A DNA stretch of 17,598 nucleotides from Profundicola sp051011115 (GTDB lineage Bacteria > Bacteroidota > Bacteroidia > Flavobacteriales > Weeksellaceae): assembly GCA_051011115.1 (NCBI GenBank), contig JBPCUN010000010.1, positions 1-17,598 on the forward strand. The letters run 5' to 3'. Numbering within the stretch: the stretch's first letter is position 1; each line of letters begins with the position of its first letter. The notes beneath the pieces are model-generated. The model did no database searches, had not been told where the DNA came from, and saw only the letters and a program-made list of their open reading frames with translations. Position numbers and translations under genes: made by a program. Positions 6,193 through 12,877 of this stretch are shown here, piece by piece.

Positions 6193-8226
6193 TTACGCTA
6201 TTTGCGAACCGTTTTCTACTTCATCTTCTGGAGTTATAAAAGATAGTTTACCATCTGGTTTATCTGTAAATAACAACATCCCTTGGCTTTCAACACCACG
6301 GATTTTGCGGGGAGCTAAATTTACTAATACAGTACATTTTTTACCAATGATTTCTGCTGGCGAAAAACTCTCTGCAATACCAGATACAATGGTTCTCACA
6401 TCAATTCCAGTATCTACTTTCAATTCTAATAATTTATCTGCCTTTTCTACTTTTTTGGCTTCTAAGATGGTACCTACGCGCATATCGATTTTTTGAAAAT
6501 CATCAAACGTACATTCTTCTTTTTCTGGTTTCGCGTTCGGGTTGGTCATTTTATTTTTTAATTTGGTTTCCTTCAACTTAGTTAATTGATTTTCAATGGC
6601 TTCATCTTCTATTTTTTCAAATAAAAGTTCAGATTTGTTGATTTGATGTCCAGCATCGACATAATTTTCGGCTGTAATCAAATCATTCCAATTGCTTTTT
6701 TCTAATCCTAGAATTGCAAGCATTTTCTCCCCAGCATTGGGCAAGAAAGGCTCTGAAATTTGTGCAAGTAATGCCACAATCTGTGCCGTTGCATTCATGA
6801 TACTTGGCACTTTTTCTGGCTCTGTTTTAATTTTTTTCCAAGGTTCTTGGGCTTGCAAAAACTGATTTCCTAATCTCGCCAAATTCATATATTCAGCAAG
6901 TGCATTTCTAAACTCAAATTTCTCTAGGTATTCACCGATTTTTTTAGGGAATTGATAAAGGTCTTTTAGTTCATCAAAGGTTTCAGTAGCCTCTGGGACT
7001 TTACCCTCGTAGTATTTATCCGTCAATACCATGACACGATTAAAGAAATTACCTAAAATACCTACTAATTCAGAATTATTCTTGGTTTGGAAATCCTTCC
7101 AAGTGAAGTTGTTGTCTTTGGTTTCTGGCATGTTAGCCGTTAATACAAAACGCAATACATCTTGTTTTCCCGGGAAATCTTCTACATATTCGTGCGCCCA
7201 AACGGCATGGTTTCTAGAAGTAGAGATTTTATCATTTTCTAGATTCAGAAACTCATTTGCTGGCACATTCGTTGGTAATATATAGTCACCGTGTGCCTTT
7301 AACATTACTGGGAATATCACACAATGAAAAACAATATTATCTTTTCCAATAAAATGAATCAATTCTGTATTTTCATCTTGCCAATAAGGCTTCCAATCTT
7401 TTCCATTTTCTTCAGCCCATTTTTGGGTAGCAGAAATATAACCGATAGGAGCGTCAAACCAAACATATAAAACCTTACCTGCAGCATTGGCTAATGGGAC
7501 ATGCACGCCCCAGTCTAAATCACGGGTCATAGCTCTTGGTTTTAAACCATCGTCTAGCCACGATTTTACTTGTCCCAGTACATTAGACTTCCAGTCTTCT
7601 TTATGACCTTCTACAGCCCATTTTCTTAAAAAATCTTCATATTGATTTAAAGGGAGTGACCAATTTTTAGTTTCTTTCAATACTGGTGCATTTCCACTTA
7701 ATGCAGATCTAGGATTGATGAGCTCACTAGGGCTTAAGGTCGTTCCACACACTTCACATTGGTCTCCATAAGCATTGGGATTGCCACAATTAGGACATTC
7801 TCCAACTATATATCTGTCTGCTAAGAATTCCCCAGCTTCTTCATCATAGTATTGTTCAGAAACAGCTTCTTCAAAAAGACCTTTTTCATACAAATTCATA
7901 AAGAAATTTGCGGCATTTTTGTGATGATGTTTAGAGGAAGTCCTATCATAAACGTCAAAAGTGATTCCTAATTCCTCGAACGTGTTTTTTATTTGCGTAT
8001 GATATCTATCTACAATGGCTTGAGCCGTTGTATTTTCTTTTTTTGCACGGATCGTTACAGGGATTCCATGCTCATCAGAACCACCCACAAATAATACATC
8101 CTCTCCTTTTCTTCTTAAATACCTAGCATAGATATCAGCCGGAATATAAACACCAGCAAGATGTCCAATATGGATAGGGCCATTAGCATAAGGAAGGGCA
8201 GAGGTAATTGTGTATCTTTTTGACAT
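6193..8226 (-). CDS. metG: Methionyl-tRNA synthetase with C-terminal tRNA-binding domain
   Basis: A 677-residue class I synthetase that charges tRNA-Met. The ATP-binding HIGH motif is at 19-22, and the second signature is KISTS at 333-337 in place of KMSKS, a variant I recall from other Bacteroidota. A zinc knuckle is formed by Cys144, Cys147, Cys157 and Cys160. The anticodon-binding helical domain spans about 380-545. After a lysine-rich linker (about 549-570), residues 573-677 form an OB-fold tRNA-binding domain of the Trbp111/EMAP type (FQKIDMRVGTILEA, then VNLAPRKIRGVESQG). This matches the long E. coli-type MetG architecture. The start at 8226 fits the canonical N-terminus, and a -7 box lies just upstream. 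Confidence 0.97.
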   Translation of the reverse strand: MSKRYTITSALPYANGPIHIGHLAGVYIPADIYARYLRRKGEDVLFVGGSDEHGIPVTIRAKKENTTAQAIVDRYHTQIKNTFEELGITFDVYDRTSSKHHHKNAANFFMNLYEKGLFEEAVSEQYYDEEAGEFLADRYIVGECPNCGNPNAYGDQCEVCGTTLSPSELINPRSALSGNAPVLKETKNWSLPLNQYEDFLRKWAVEGHKEDWKSNVLGQVKSWLDDGLKPRAMTRDLDWGVHVPLANAAGKVLYVWFDAPIGYISATQKWAEENGKDWKPYWQDENTELIHFIGKDNIVFHCVIFPVMLKAHGDYILPTNVPANEFLNLENDKISTSRNHAVWAHEYVEDFPGKQDVLRFVLTANMPETKDNNFTWKDFQTKNNSELVGILGNFFNRVMVLTDKYYEGKVPEATETFDELKDLYQFPKKIGEYLEKFEFRNALAEYMNLARLGNQFLQAQEPWKKIKTEPEKVPSIMNATAQIVALLAQISEPFLPNAGEKMLAILGLEKSNWNDLITAENYVDAGHQINKSELLFEKIEDEAIENQLTKLKETKLKNKMTNPNAKPEKEECTFDDFQKIDMRVGTILEAKKVEKADKLLELKVDTGIDVRTIVSGIAESFSPAEIIGKKCTVLVNLAPRKIRGVESQGMLLFTDKPDGKLSFITPEDEVENGSQIA

Positions 8227-8248
8227 ATTTTAAAAATAAGCTAGAACA

Positions 8249-8256
8249 CAAAGTTA
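8249..8256 (-). promoter_or_regulatory. Candidate -7 box for metG
   Basis: Read on minus, TAACTTTG matches TAnnTTTG exactly, 22 bases before the metG ATG. The -33 region is T-rich but has no clean TTTG at the right spacing. Confidence 0.45.
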
Positions 8257-8441
8257 ACAAGATTTGTAAAATTCTCTTTGAAACTATAGGCTTATTTTTA
8301 ACATTTCTAATATTATTTAAGGGAATAAAAGTTATGACTGTATGAAAATCAATGCAGTTAATTTATTAAAACTTTAATACAAAATTTCTTCAACTTTCTG
8401 TATATTGCTGATTATAAAATAAATGTGATTGAATTACATTC

Positions 8442-8457
8442 AAATAATCAATTATTT
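8442..8457. repeat. 16-bp AT-only-armed palindrome upstream of the GNAT gene
   Basis: AAATAAT-CA-ATTATTT is a perfect 7-bp-arm palindrome ending 28 bases before the ATG at 8486. It could be an operator, but the base composition makes a chance match easy in this genome. Confidence 0.3.
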
Positions 8458-8485
8458 ATAACTTTTTTATTAAATAACAATCATT

Positions 8486-8767
8486 ATGGCAGTATATACC
8501 GTAGAACACGTAAGTAAAAGAAGATTTGAACTTCAAGATCAAGAAGGAAACACTGTGGGGCATATGGATTATCATGAAGGGGTTGGTAGTTTACATTTTG
8601 ATTATGTCTATGTAGATCCAGCGCATAGAGGAGAAAAAGTAGGCGTAGAAATCGTAAAAGAGGGCATTAAAATGGCCAAAGAACGTAAATTGATACCACA
8701 ACCTATATGTAGTTATGCGTCTATTGTGATGAAGCGTAACAAGTGGCCAGAAGAATTTGAGGGATAA
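8486..8767 (+). CDS. Small GNAT-family N-acetyltransferase, YjdJ type
   Basis: A 93-residue protein of the short YjdJ/NATD1-like subgroup of GCN5-related acetyltransferases (Pfam Acetyltransf_CG, by recollection). The acetyl-CoA loop reads VDPAHRGEKVGVEIV (43-57), corresponding to the RxxGxG/A motif. The C-terminal part IPQPICSYASIVMKRNKWPE contains Cys75 in the conserved 'P.CSY' setting, followed by a basic stretch. Proteins of this size carry only the core fold. Their natural substrates are mostly unknown, so a specific substrate cannot be named. It is monocistronic here: preceded by a 259-bp divergent gap and followed directly by a hairpin terminator at 8783-8810. Confidence 0.88.
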   Translation: MAVYTVEHVSKRRFELQDQEGNTVGHMDYHEGVGSLHFDYVYVDPAHRGEKVGVEIVKEGIKMAKERKLIPQPICSYASIVMKRNKWPEEFEG

Positions 8768-8778
8768 AAATTGAGCAT

Positions 8779-8810
8779 AAAAAAAGCCACATTTTCTAAA
8801 ATGTGGCTTT
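8779..8810. terminator. Bidirectional terminator between the GNAT gene and tRNA-Arg
   Basis: AAAGCCACATTT (8783-8794) pairs perfectly with AAATGTGGCTTT (8799-8810) around a 4-base loop. On minus the stem is followed by an unbroken run of seven T (8785 down to 8779), so it is a textbook intrinsic terminator for tRNA-Arg. On plus it lies 15 bp after the GNAT stop, but the following tract (GATTTAT) is weaker. Confidence 0.85.
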
Positions 8811-8823
8811 GATTTATACTTTG

Positions 8824-8897
8824 TGACCGCGGAAGGAGTCGAACCCTCAACCTCCAGAGCCGTAATCTAGCACTCTATCCAATTGAGCTACGCGGCC
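8824..8897 (-). tRNA. tRNA-Arg (anticodon ACG)
   Basis: A 74-nt cloverleaf on minus. The acceptor arms GGCCGCG and CGCGGTC pair with one G-U. The D arm is GCTC/GAGT, the anticodon stem is CTAGA/TCTGG with loop TTACGGC, and the T arm is GAGGG/CCTTC with loop TTCGACT. Anticodon ACG (plus-strand positions 8861-8863) reads CGN arginine codons after A34 is edited to inosine by TadA. The discriminator base is A, and CCA is not encoded. A -7 box precedes it at 8910-8917, and a strong terminator follows at 8785-8779. Confidence 0.95.
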
Positions 8898-8909
8898 GTA
8901 ATAAGGTTG

Positions 8910-8917
8910 CAAATATA
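8910..8917 (-). promoter_or_regulatory. Candidate -7 box for tRNA-Arg
   Basis: Read on minus, TATATTTG matches TAnnTTTG and ends 13 bases before the 5' end of the tRNA. A TTG lies about 16 bp upstream as a possible -33 element. It nearly abuts the divergent -7 box at 8923-8930. Confidence 0.5.
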
Positions 8918-8922
8918 TTAAA

Positions 8923-8930
8923 TAATTTTG
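8923..8930 (+). promoter_or_regulatory. Candidate -7 box for the binding-protein gene
   Basis: TAATTTTG matches TAnnTTTG and ends 15 bases before the ATG at 8946. Its -33 region would fall near or inside the tRNA gene, where no good TTTG is seen at normal spacing (a TTG at 8907-8909 is too close). Confidence 0.4.
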
Positions 8931-8945
8931 ATACAATAGCTTTTT

Positions 8946-10025
8946 ATGAAAAAATTTATCTTTAGTTTCCTTTTTATTTCTTTTATCATTTCTTGTAAAA
9001 AAGAAGCTAAAACCACGCTACCAGCGAAAGAAACTAAACAAATTCCATTGTCTTACGCTTCCAGTTTTACAATAGATAGTACAGATCAAGCGCTAGTCTA
9101 TACAATCATGAACAATGGAGTACAAAAGAAAGTTTCTATTGATTATAACAAGTTACCTTTTGATAATTTGGTGACTACTTCTGCCTCTGCAACGGCATAT
9201 CTGGATGCTTTAGGTGAAACTGATCATATCAAGGCTGCCTATGACGTAAATTGGATATATAATGAAAACCTTCATAATCAAATTAAAAATAAGCAAACAC
9301 AAGATCTAGGCAATTCAAATGGAATGGAGTTAGAACAACTCTTGCAACTGAATCCCGATGCAATCATTGTTTTTTCTGATCCGAATAAAATCCAATTATA
9401 TAATCAATTAGAAGAAAGCGGAATTCAGGTTATATATGTAGATGAGTATTTGGAACAAACACCGCTAGGTAAGGCTGAATTTTTGAAATTTTATGGATTG
9501 TTAACTGGAAAATACACGCAAGCGAATGAATTATTTAATCAAATAGAGAGAAATTACACCGATTTAAAAGAAAAAGTACACACTGTAGAGAATAAACCGA
9601 CCATTCTTGCCAATGTAATGCGTGGGGATATTTGGTATTTACCAGGTGGGAAAAGTTTTTCTGCCCAATTTTTTGCTGATGCTGGGGGTAACTATCTGTG
9701 GAAAGAAGATTCTACCGAAGGTAGTATTAATTTAGACTTTGAACAAGTTTATGACAGAGCTAAAGATGCAGAATTTTGGTTCAATGCGTCTGACTATAAA
9801 ACGCTTTCTCAATTAAACGATGCGCATAAAAATCATAGTTGGTTTCAAGCGTATAAAGAAGGAAATGTTTATTCCTTTGCTAAAAGAACCAATGAAAATG
9901 GAGCCAATGACTTTTTTGAAACAGGAACTGTGAGGCCAGATTTGGTTTTAAAAGATTTAATTTCTATCATGCACCCAGAGGTTTTACCTAACCACGATTT
10001 ATATTTCTATCAGAAGTTAAAGTAG
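8946..10025 (+). CDS. ABC-type substrate-binding lipoprotein, BtuF/FhuD-like
   Basis: A 359-residue lipoprotein with signal MKKFIFSFLFISFIISC and lipidated Cys17. From about residue 70 it has the Peripla_BP_2 fold: LPFDNLVTTSASATAYLDALGE, then LEQLLQLNPDAIIVF (about 129-143), a long linking helix region (about 175-215), and a second lobe ending VRPDLVLKDLISIMHP. This is the helical-backbone class III binding protein used for iron-siderophore, heme or cobalamin uptake. The ligand cannot be told from the sequence. No permease or ATPase gene is adjacent, so it is an orphan, as is common in Bacteroidota. No cobalamin riboswitch-like leader is seen: only 48 bp separate it from the divergent tRNA gene. 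Confidence 0.85.
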   Translation: MKKFIFSFLFISFIISCKKEAKTTLPAKETKQIPLSYASSFTIDSTDQALVYTIMNNGVQKKVSIDYNKLPFDNLVTTSASATAYLDALGETDHIKAAYDVNWIYNENLHNQIKNKQTQDLGNSNGMELEQLLQLNPDAIIVFSDPNKIQLYNQLEESGIQVIYVDEYLEQTPLGKAEFLKFYGLLTGKYTQANELFNQIERNYTDLKEKVHTVENKPTILANVMRGDIWYLPGGKSFSAQFFADAGGNYLWKEDSTEGSINLDFEQVYDRAKDAEFWFNASDYKTLSQLNDAHKNHSWFQAYKEGNVYSFAKRTNENGANDFFETGTVRPDLVLKDLISIMHPEVLPNHDLYFYQKLK

Positions 10026-10078
10026 TTATAGCCTCATTAAATTTTACATAAGTAGTTAATTACCAGAATTTAAAATTA

Positions 10079-10100
10079 TTTGTAGACACTTTGTAGACAC
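10079..10100 (+). repeat. Perfect tandem duplication of TTTGTAGACAC upstream of a promoter
   Basis: TTTGTAGACAC occurs twice back to back (10079-10089 and 10090-10100), exactly one helical turn apart, ending 7 bp before the -33 element at 10108. Paired direct sites at this position are typical of activator binding, so it may be a regulatory site of the next gene. A chance slippage duplication is also possible. Confidence 0.55.
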
Positions 10101-10107
10101 ATATATT

Positions 10108-10137
10108 TTTGTACTAAATAGGGGAATAATATCTTTG
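10108..10137 (+). promoter_or_regulatory. Promoter of the DUF1266-like lipoprotein gene
   Basis: TTTG (10108-10111), an 18-bp spacer and TATCTTTG (10130-10137) match the Bacteroidota consensus in both boxes and in spacing. The ATG follows 25 bp later. This is the best promoter match in the window. Confidence 0.7.
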
Positions 10138-10162
10138 TTTCAAACTTCGAAAAAAGATTAAT

Positions 10163-10780
10163 ATGATGAAAAACTTAAAGTTATTAACGGTATTGTTAGG
10201 GTTGTTTATTCTAGGCTCTTGTAGCAGCCCAATAGTGGATGATGAATTATCAGGACATTTATTAATGGGTCCTTATGCGACAACATATCTAACTGGTTTA
10301 AAAGTTAATGAAGCATTGAATTCGCTTTCTGAGGCTACTGATGAAGAGAAAATTGAAGAATATAAACAAATCTTTAAACACCCATACCCACGAGAATACG
10401 AGCAAGAAGCAAAAGCCATTTTATTGCAGGATTACAATATTACAGATGCTGCTACAACAAAAAGTGGAATTGCTAAATTAATAGAAAACGCAAAAAATGC
10501 TGATTATAAATCCTTTGAATATGCAAAGGCTGCTAACGTAGCAAACTTTGCCTATTCCTCAGGATATATCTCATTGGAGGAAACAGAACAATACGAACAG
10601 CAAGTTTTGAAAGAAGCGCGTGCTAACTATAATGATTGGGAAACTTATTTAAATGATTTCTTAGAAGGTCGCGCAATGGATAAAAATTCAAATCTAGATT
10701 ATCAAGAATTATTTGATATAGTTGTAAATGATATTTTATTAAAAAATGAAAACTCTCCATATAAGACTTTAGGATTATAA
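10163..10780 (+). CDS. Lipoprotein with a DUF1266-like domain
   Basis: A 205-residue protein with signal MMKNLKLLTVLLGLFILGSC and lipidated Cys20; a second ATG one codon later is an equally good start. Residues about 95-172 resemble DUF1266: FEYAKAANVANFAYSSGYIS (118-137), then an acidic helix, W159 and FLEGRAM (166-172). These parallel the family's 'W...R...l.r.g...gyi...ea' and 'YLLGR' patterns. DUF1266 proteins such as E. coli YbeU/YbeR are usually cytoplasmic and of unknown function, so a lipid-anchored copy is unusual. The assignment is by pattern memory. It has its own strong promoter with a tandem repeat upstream and a terminator downstream, so it is a single-gene unit. Confidence 0.7.
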   Translation: MMKNLKLLTVLLGLFILGSCSSPIVDDELSGHLLMGPYATTYLTGLKVNEALNSLSEATDEEKIEEYKQIFKHPYPREYEQEAKAILLQDYNITDAATTKSGIAKLIENAKNADYKSFEYAKAANVANFAYSSGYISLEETEQYEQQVLKEARANYNDWETYLNDFLEGRAMDKNSNLDYQELFDIVVNDILLKNENSPYKTLGL

Positions 10781-10802
10781 AAATTAAATAATTAGAAAAT
10801 CG

Positions 10803-10835
10803 ATAAAGACTCCTTGATATAGGGGTCTTTATTTG
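10803..10835. terminator. Terminator between convergent genes
   Basis: ATAAAGACTCC (10803-10813) pairs with GGGGTCTTTAT (10822-10832) with one G-U, around an 8-base loop, and TTTG follows. It lies 22 bp after the DUF1266-like stop and before the 3' end of the opposing DoxX-like gene, so it probably serves both. Confidence 0.75.
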
Positions 10836-10843
10836 ATTAAAAA

Positions 10844-11185
10844 TTAAATTACGCTATAAGCCCAATACATCAGTACGTATTGCAACGGAAGGCGAAGCCA
10901 TAATACCCAGCGGGGTATTTTAGTTTTAAAGTTTGGGTTAAGCATATCAAAATGTACCCACATAAACATGATGAGCATGGTAATAATTCCCCAGACAGCG
11001 ATTTCTCTCGTAGGCTCATATAATAAACCTAAGCCTAATAATATCTCACAAAGACCACTAATGTATACCCATAATTTGGGTTGCGTAAAGGCTGCGGGCA
11101 TTACACGGGTATACGGGTTGGGCATGATAAAGTGATTAATCCCAGCAAGTACATATATGGCCGCTTATATGTATATAGAAGTCAT
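10844..11185 (-). pseudogene. DoxX-like membrane protein interrupted by an in-frame TAA near its N-terminus
   Basis: The uninterrupted frame from ATG 11125 gives 93 residues with three hydrophobic helices (about 17-35, 42-58, 73-91). LWVYISGLCEILLGLGLL is the DoxX-type 'SG..EI..G..LL' helix. The same frame continues upstream with AAIYVLAGINHFI joined to MPNPYTRVMP, which is just how the first helix of this family normally leads into its 'NP..Y..MMP' segment. That first helix is open back to TAA at 11165-11167, and beyond the stop the frame runs to ATG at 11185 (MTSIYI). A single nonsense change, or a sequencing error, would explain this. A shorter three-helix protein from ATG 11125 may still be made. 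With the stop read through, the protein would be 113 residues. DoxX-like proteins are small membrane proteins of poorly known redox-related roles. Confidence 0.65.
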
Positions 11186-11228
11186 AAGTCAGGTTTAATG
11201 AAGAGCATCAAATATTAAACCTTAATAT

Positions 11229-11786
11229 CTATTCTAAGTTAATCTCCTCAAAATAAACTTGATAGTCATTATAATCTTGGCCATCAATATTCACTATCTG
11301 TACTGTTATAGCTGCATTTGCAGTTCCAGCAAGCGGTTTTTGGGATTGATTTTGTGCAGTAAAATTTAATTCAACTTGGTATTGATTATTTTTTTGTTCA
11401 ATGTCTTGAATGTCTAAATCTGTGATTTTCAGAATATCAAAATTTTTATCAACCGTGTAATTTTTCACTTTTTCATTTATCGTTTCCACCAATTGGTTCT
11501 TTAAATCAGCGGTTAAATCTACTTTATTTTTGAGAACGATGAGATTGAGTGTTTCTTGTAGTTGTTGTTTAATGAAGATATTAGATTCAAAAGGTGGACT
11601 TGCCGCAGCTTTCAATTCTGTGTTGGAGTCGGATGACGCTGCCTCTTCATATTCCATGATGTTTTCTGGTTCACTTGCAGGCGGCGTTTCTTCTACAGCC
11701 ATGTCTGCAGAGGATTCCATACCTTGTTCTTTCTTAGAACAGGAAAAGCAAAGGAAGCAAAATAGTATGTAGATTAAATACTTCAT
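11229..11786 (-). CDS. Lipoprotein of unknown function, partner of the overlapping transmembrane gene
   Basis: A 185-residue protein with signal MKYLIYILFCFLCFSC and lipidated Cys16. Residues about 17-70 are acidic and rich in Glu, Ser, Ala and Pro, a likely disordered tether. Residues about 72-115 form an amphipathic, probably helical region, and residues about 118-185 look like alternating strands (ILKITDLDIQDIEQ, QYQVELNFTAQ, AAITVQIVNID, DYQVYFEEINLE). I recognise no named family. Its start overlaps the stop of the upstream transmembrane gene by 4 bp (11783-11786), so the two are translationally coupled and probably work together. The divergent neighbour is the vWA lipoprotein. The strand-rich C-terminal half would sit in the periplasm. 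Confidence 0.75.
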   Translation of the reverse strand: MKYLIYILFCFLCFSCSKKEQGMESSADMAVEETPPASEPENIMEYEEAASSDSNTELKAAASPPFESNIFIKQQLQETLNLIVLKNKVDLTADLKNQLVETINEKVKNYTVDKNFDILKITDLDIQDIEQKNNQYQVELNFTAQNQSQKPLAGTANAAITVQIVNIDGQDYNDYQVYFEEINLE

Positions 11787-12751
11787 TCTGTCACCGTAAA
11801 TTTTAATTTAACTATCTGATTATGATTGTATTCAATCTCTAAAATCTGTATATGTTGCAATTGCTCTGTAGGGATTGTAAGTTGATTAATAAATTCCTTT
11901 TTGTTGTAAAGAGCAATACCATTTTGCGGATAAACCCGATAAATGGTAGCCTTATCTGCAACAATATTCTCTAGTCTTTCTCGCTTGCGTTTCCAGTCTT
12001 GTACATTAGAACTTGTATAATACTGGAGCATCAACGCATAATCATTGCTGCGTAGAGAAATCGTCTCGTTATTCAAATTTTTGATATGCCTTACTATGGT
12101 ATCAGGCTCATGAAAAGGTGATTGTACGACAAATTTAATCTCTTTAGCCTCTGTAGTATAATGAAAACATCCGTTTAGATCGGTCTTTAATTCCAAAGGA
12201 GATTCATTCTCTAATAACAAGGTTACCCGCAAAGGTGTTTTGGGTGCTTGGTGATTGCTATTCTCTACAAAACAAAAGGAATAAGTGTTGAGCCTGGGTT
12301 TATTTAAACCTAAAATAAAGTATAAGGTACCTAGAATTATTAATATCCCGACTGAAATAAAAATGAGTTTCTTATGAAATGGAGTAGACGTTTTTACACT
12401 CTCTTCTAAAACAGAATGTGCTGAATTCTCTTCAATTTGATCTGTTGAAATTTCTTCTGAAATGGAATTTCTTTCTTTAAAATCTGCAAAATTTTGATAG
12501 CCTGCATATACACTCAATAGATTGAGCATATCAATCCTTGGCAGTTTCGTTACTTCATTTTTAAAGTAGGTATAAAACCATTTTTCACTAAACCCTGATT
12601 TCACATTTTGAATAAAATCCTCTTGAAATAATTCTATTTCCTGTCCCGTCCAATCATTACAATCCGCACTACTCACGGCATGGTTATGCATAAAAACCTG
12701 CACAACTTGCGCTTTTAATTGATTGAAATATAGAATGTTTTCGGAATTCAA
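11783..12751 (-). CDS. Single-pass transmembrane protein with cytoplasmic helical module and periplasmic domain; possible membrane-bound regulator
   Basis: A 322-residue protein. Residues 1-125 are soluble, HKK at 126-128 precedes one helix (129-148), and the rest is soluble. The positive-inside rule puts the N-terminus in the cytoplasm. Residues 55-92 contain SEKWFYTYFK, LPRIDMLNLLSVYAGY and NFADFK. This resembles the 'iS..TL.r.fG...PS..TLD.LA.YLGY.sw.dF' module found in many Bacteroidota regulator-like proteins, suggesting DNA or protein binding (inference). Residues about 165-215 (LRVTLLLENESPLELKTDLNGCFHY) look like a carboxypeptidase-regulatory-like beta domain. The C-terminal part (YALMLQYYTSSNVQDWKRKRERL) recalls conserved flavobacterial hypothetical proteins. 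The start is TTG at 12751; no ATG lies upstream before an in-frame TAA, and the first internal ATG (residue 21) would cut into the N-terminal helix. Confidence 0.75.
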   Translation of the reverse strand: MNSENILYFNQLKAQVVQVFMHNHAVSSADCNDWTGQEIELFQEDFIQNVKSGFSEKWFYTYFKNEVTKLPRIDMLNLLSVYAGYQNFADFKERNSISEEISTDQIEENSAHSVLEESVKTSTPFHKKLIFISVGILIILGTLYFILGLNKPRLNTYSFCFVENSNHQAPKTPLRVTLLLENESPLELKTDLNGCFHYTTEAKEIKFVVQSPFHEPDTIVRHIKNLNNETISLRSNDYALMLQYYTSSNVQDWKRKRERLENIVADKATIYRVYPQNGIALYNKKEFINQLTIPTEQLQHIQILEIEYNHNQIVKLKFTVTE

Positions 12752-12787
12752 AAAGAATACAATTTATTAATTATCAGGCCTTTAAAT

Positions 12788-12830
12788 TTTGTAAAATGTT
12801 TTACATGGCTTTTACAAAGGTATTACAAAA
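12788..12830. promoter_or_regulatory. TTTTACA array with 11-bp period in a divergent intergenic region
   Basis: TTTTACA starts at 12799 and 12810, and TATTACA at 12821, exactly 11 bp apart, so all three face the same side of the helix. An inverted unit TGTAAAA (12790-12796) pairs with the first direct unit to give the palindrome TGTAAAA-TG-TTTTACA (12790-12805). The array lies between the TTG start at 12751 and the ATG at 12878 of the divergent gene. It has the form of a multi-site operator, but no known regulator is implied. Confidence 0.55.
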
Positions 12831-12877
12831 GATTGAAACCACGTTGCACTACTTTCGTTCTAACAAAACTAAAAATT

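Noticed and set aside
6193..8226. KISTS as a damaged KMSKS motif in MetG
   Set aside because: The rest of the enzyme is intact and I recall the same variant in other Bacteroidota, so it is a lineage form.
8342..8377. Twelve-codon open frame upstream of the GNAT gene as a leader peptide
   Set aside because: It encodes MKINAVNLLKL, with no run of a regulated amino acid and no attenuator hairpin following, so chance is the simpler reading.
8898..8945. Cobalamin riboswitch before the BtuF/FhuD-like gene
   Set aside because: The 48-bp gap is far too short for a cobalamin riboswitch and contains only promoter-like boxes.
12833..12877. Fifteen-codon N-terminal extension of the vWA protein
   Set aside because: It would put a polar stretch with a Cys before the signal peptide. 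The internal ATG at 12878 gives a clean lipoprotein signal, and the upstream bases include a near-match to a -7 box (TACTTTCG).
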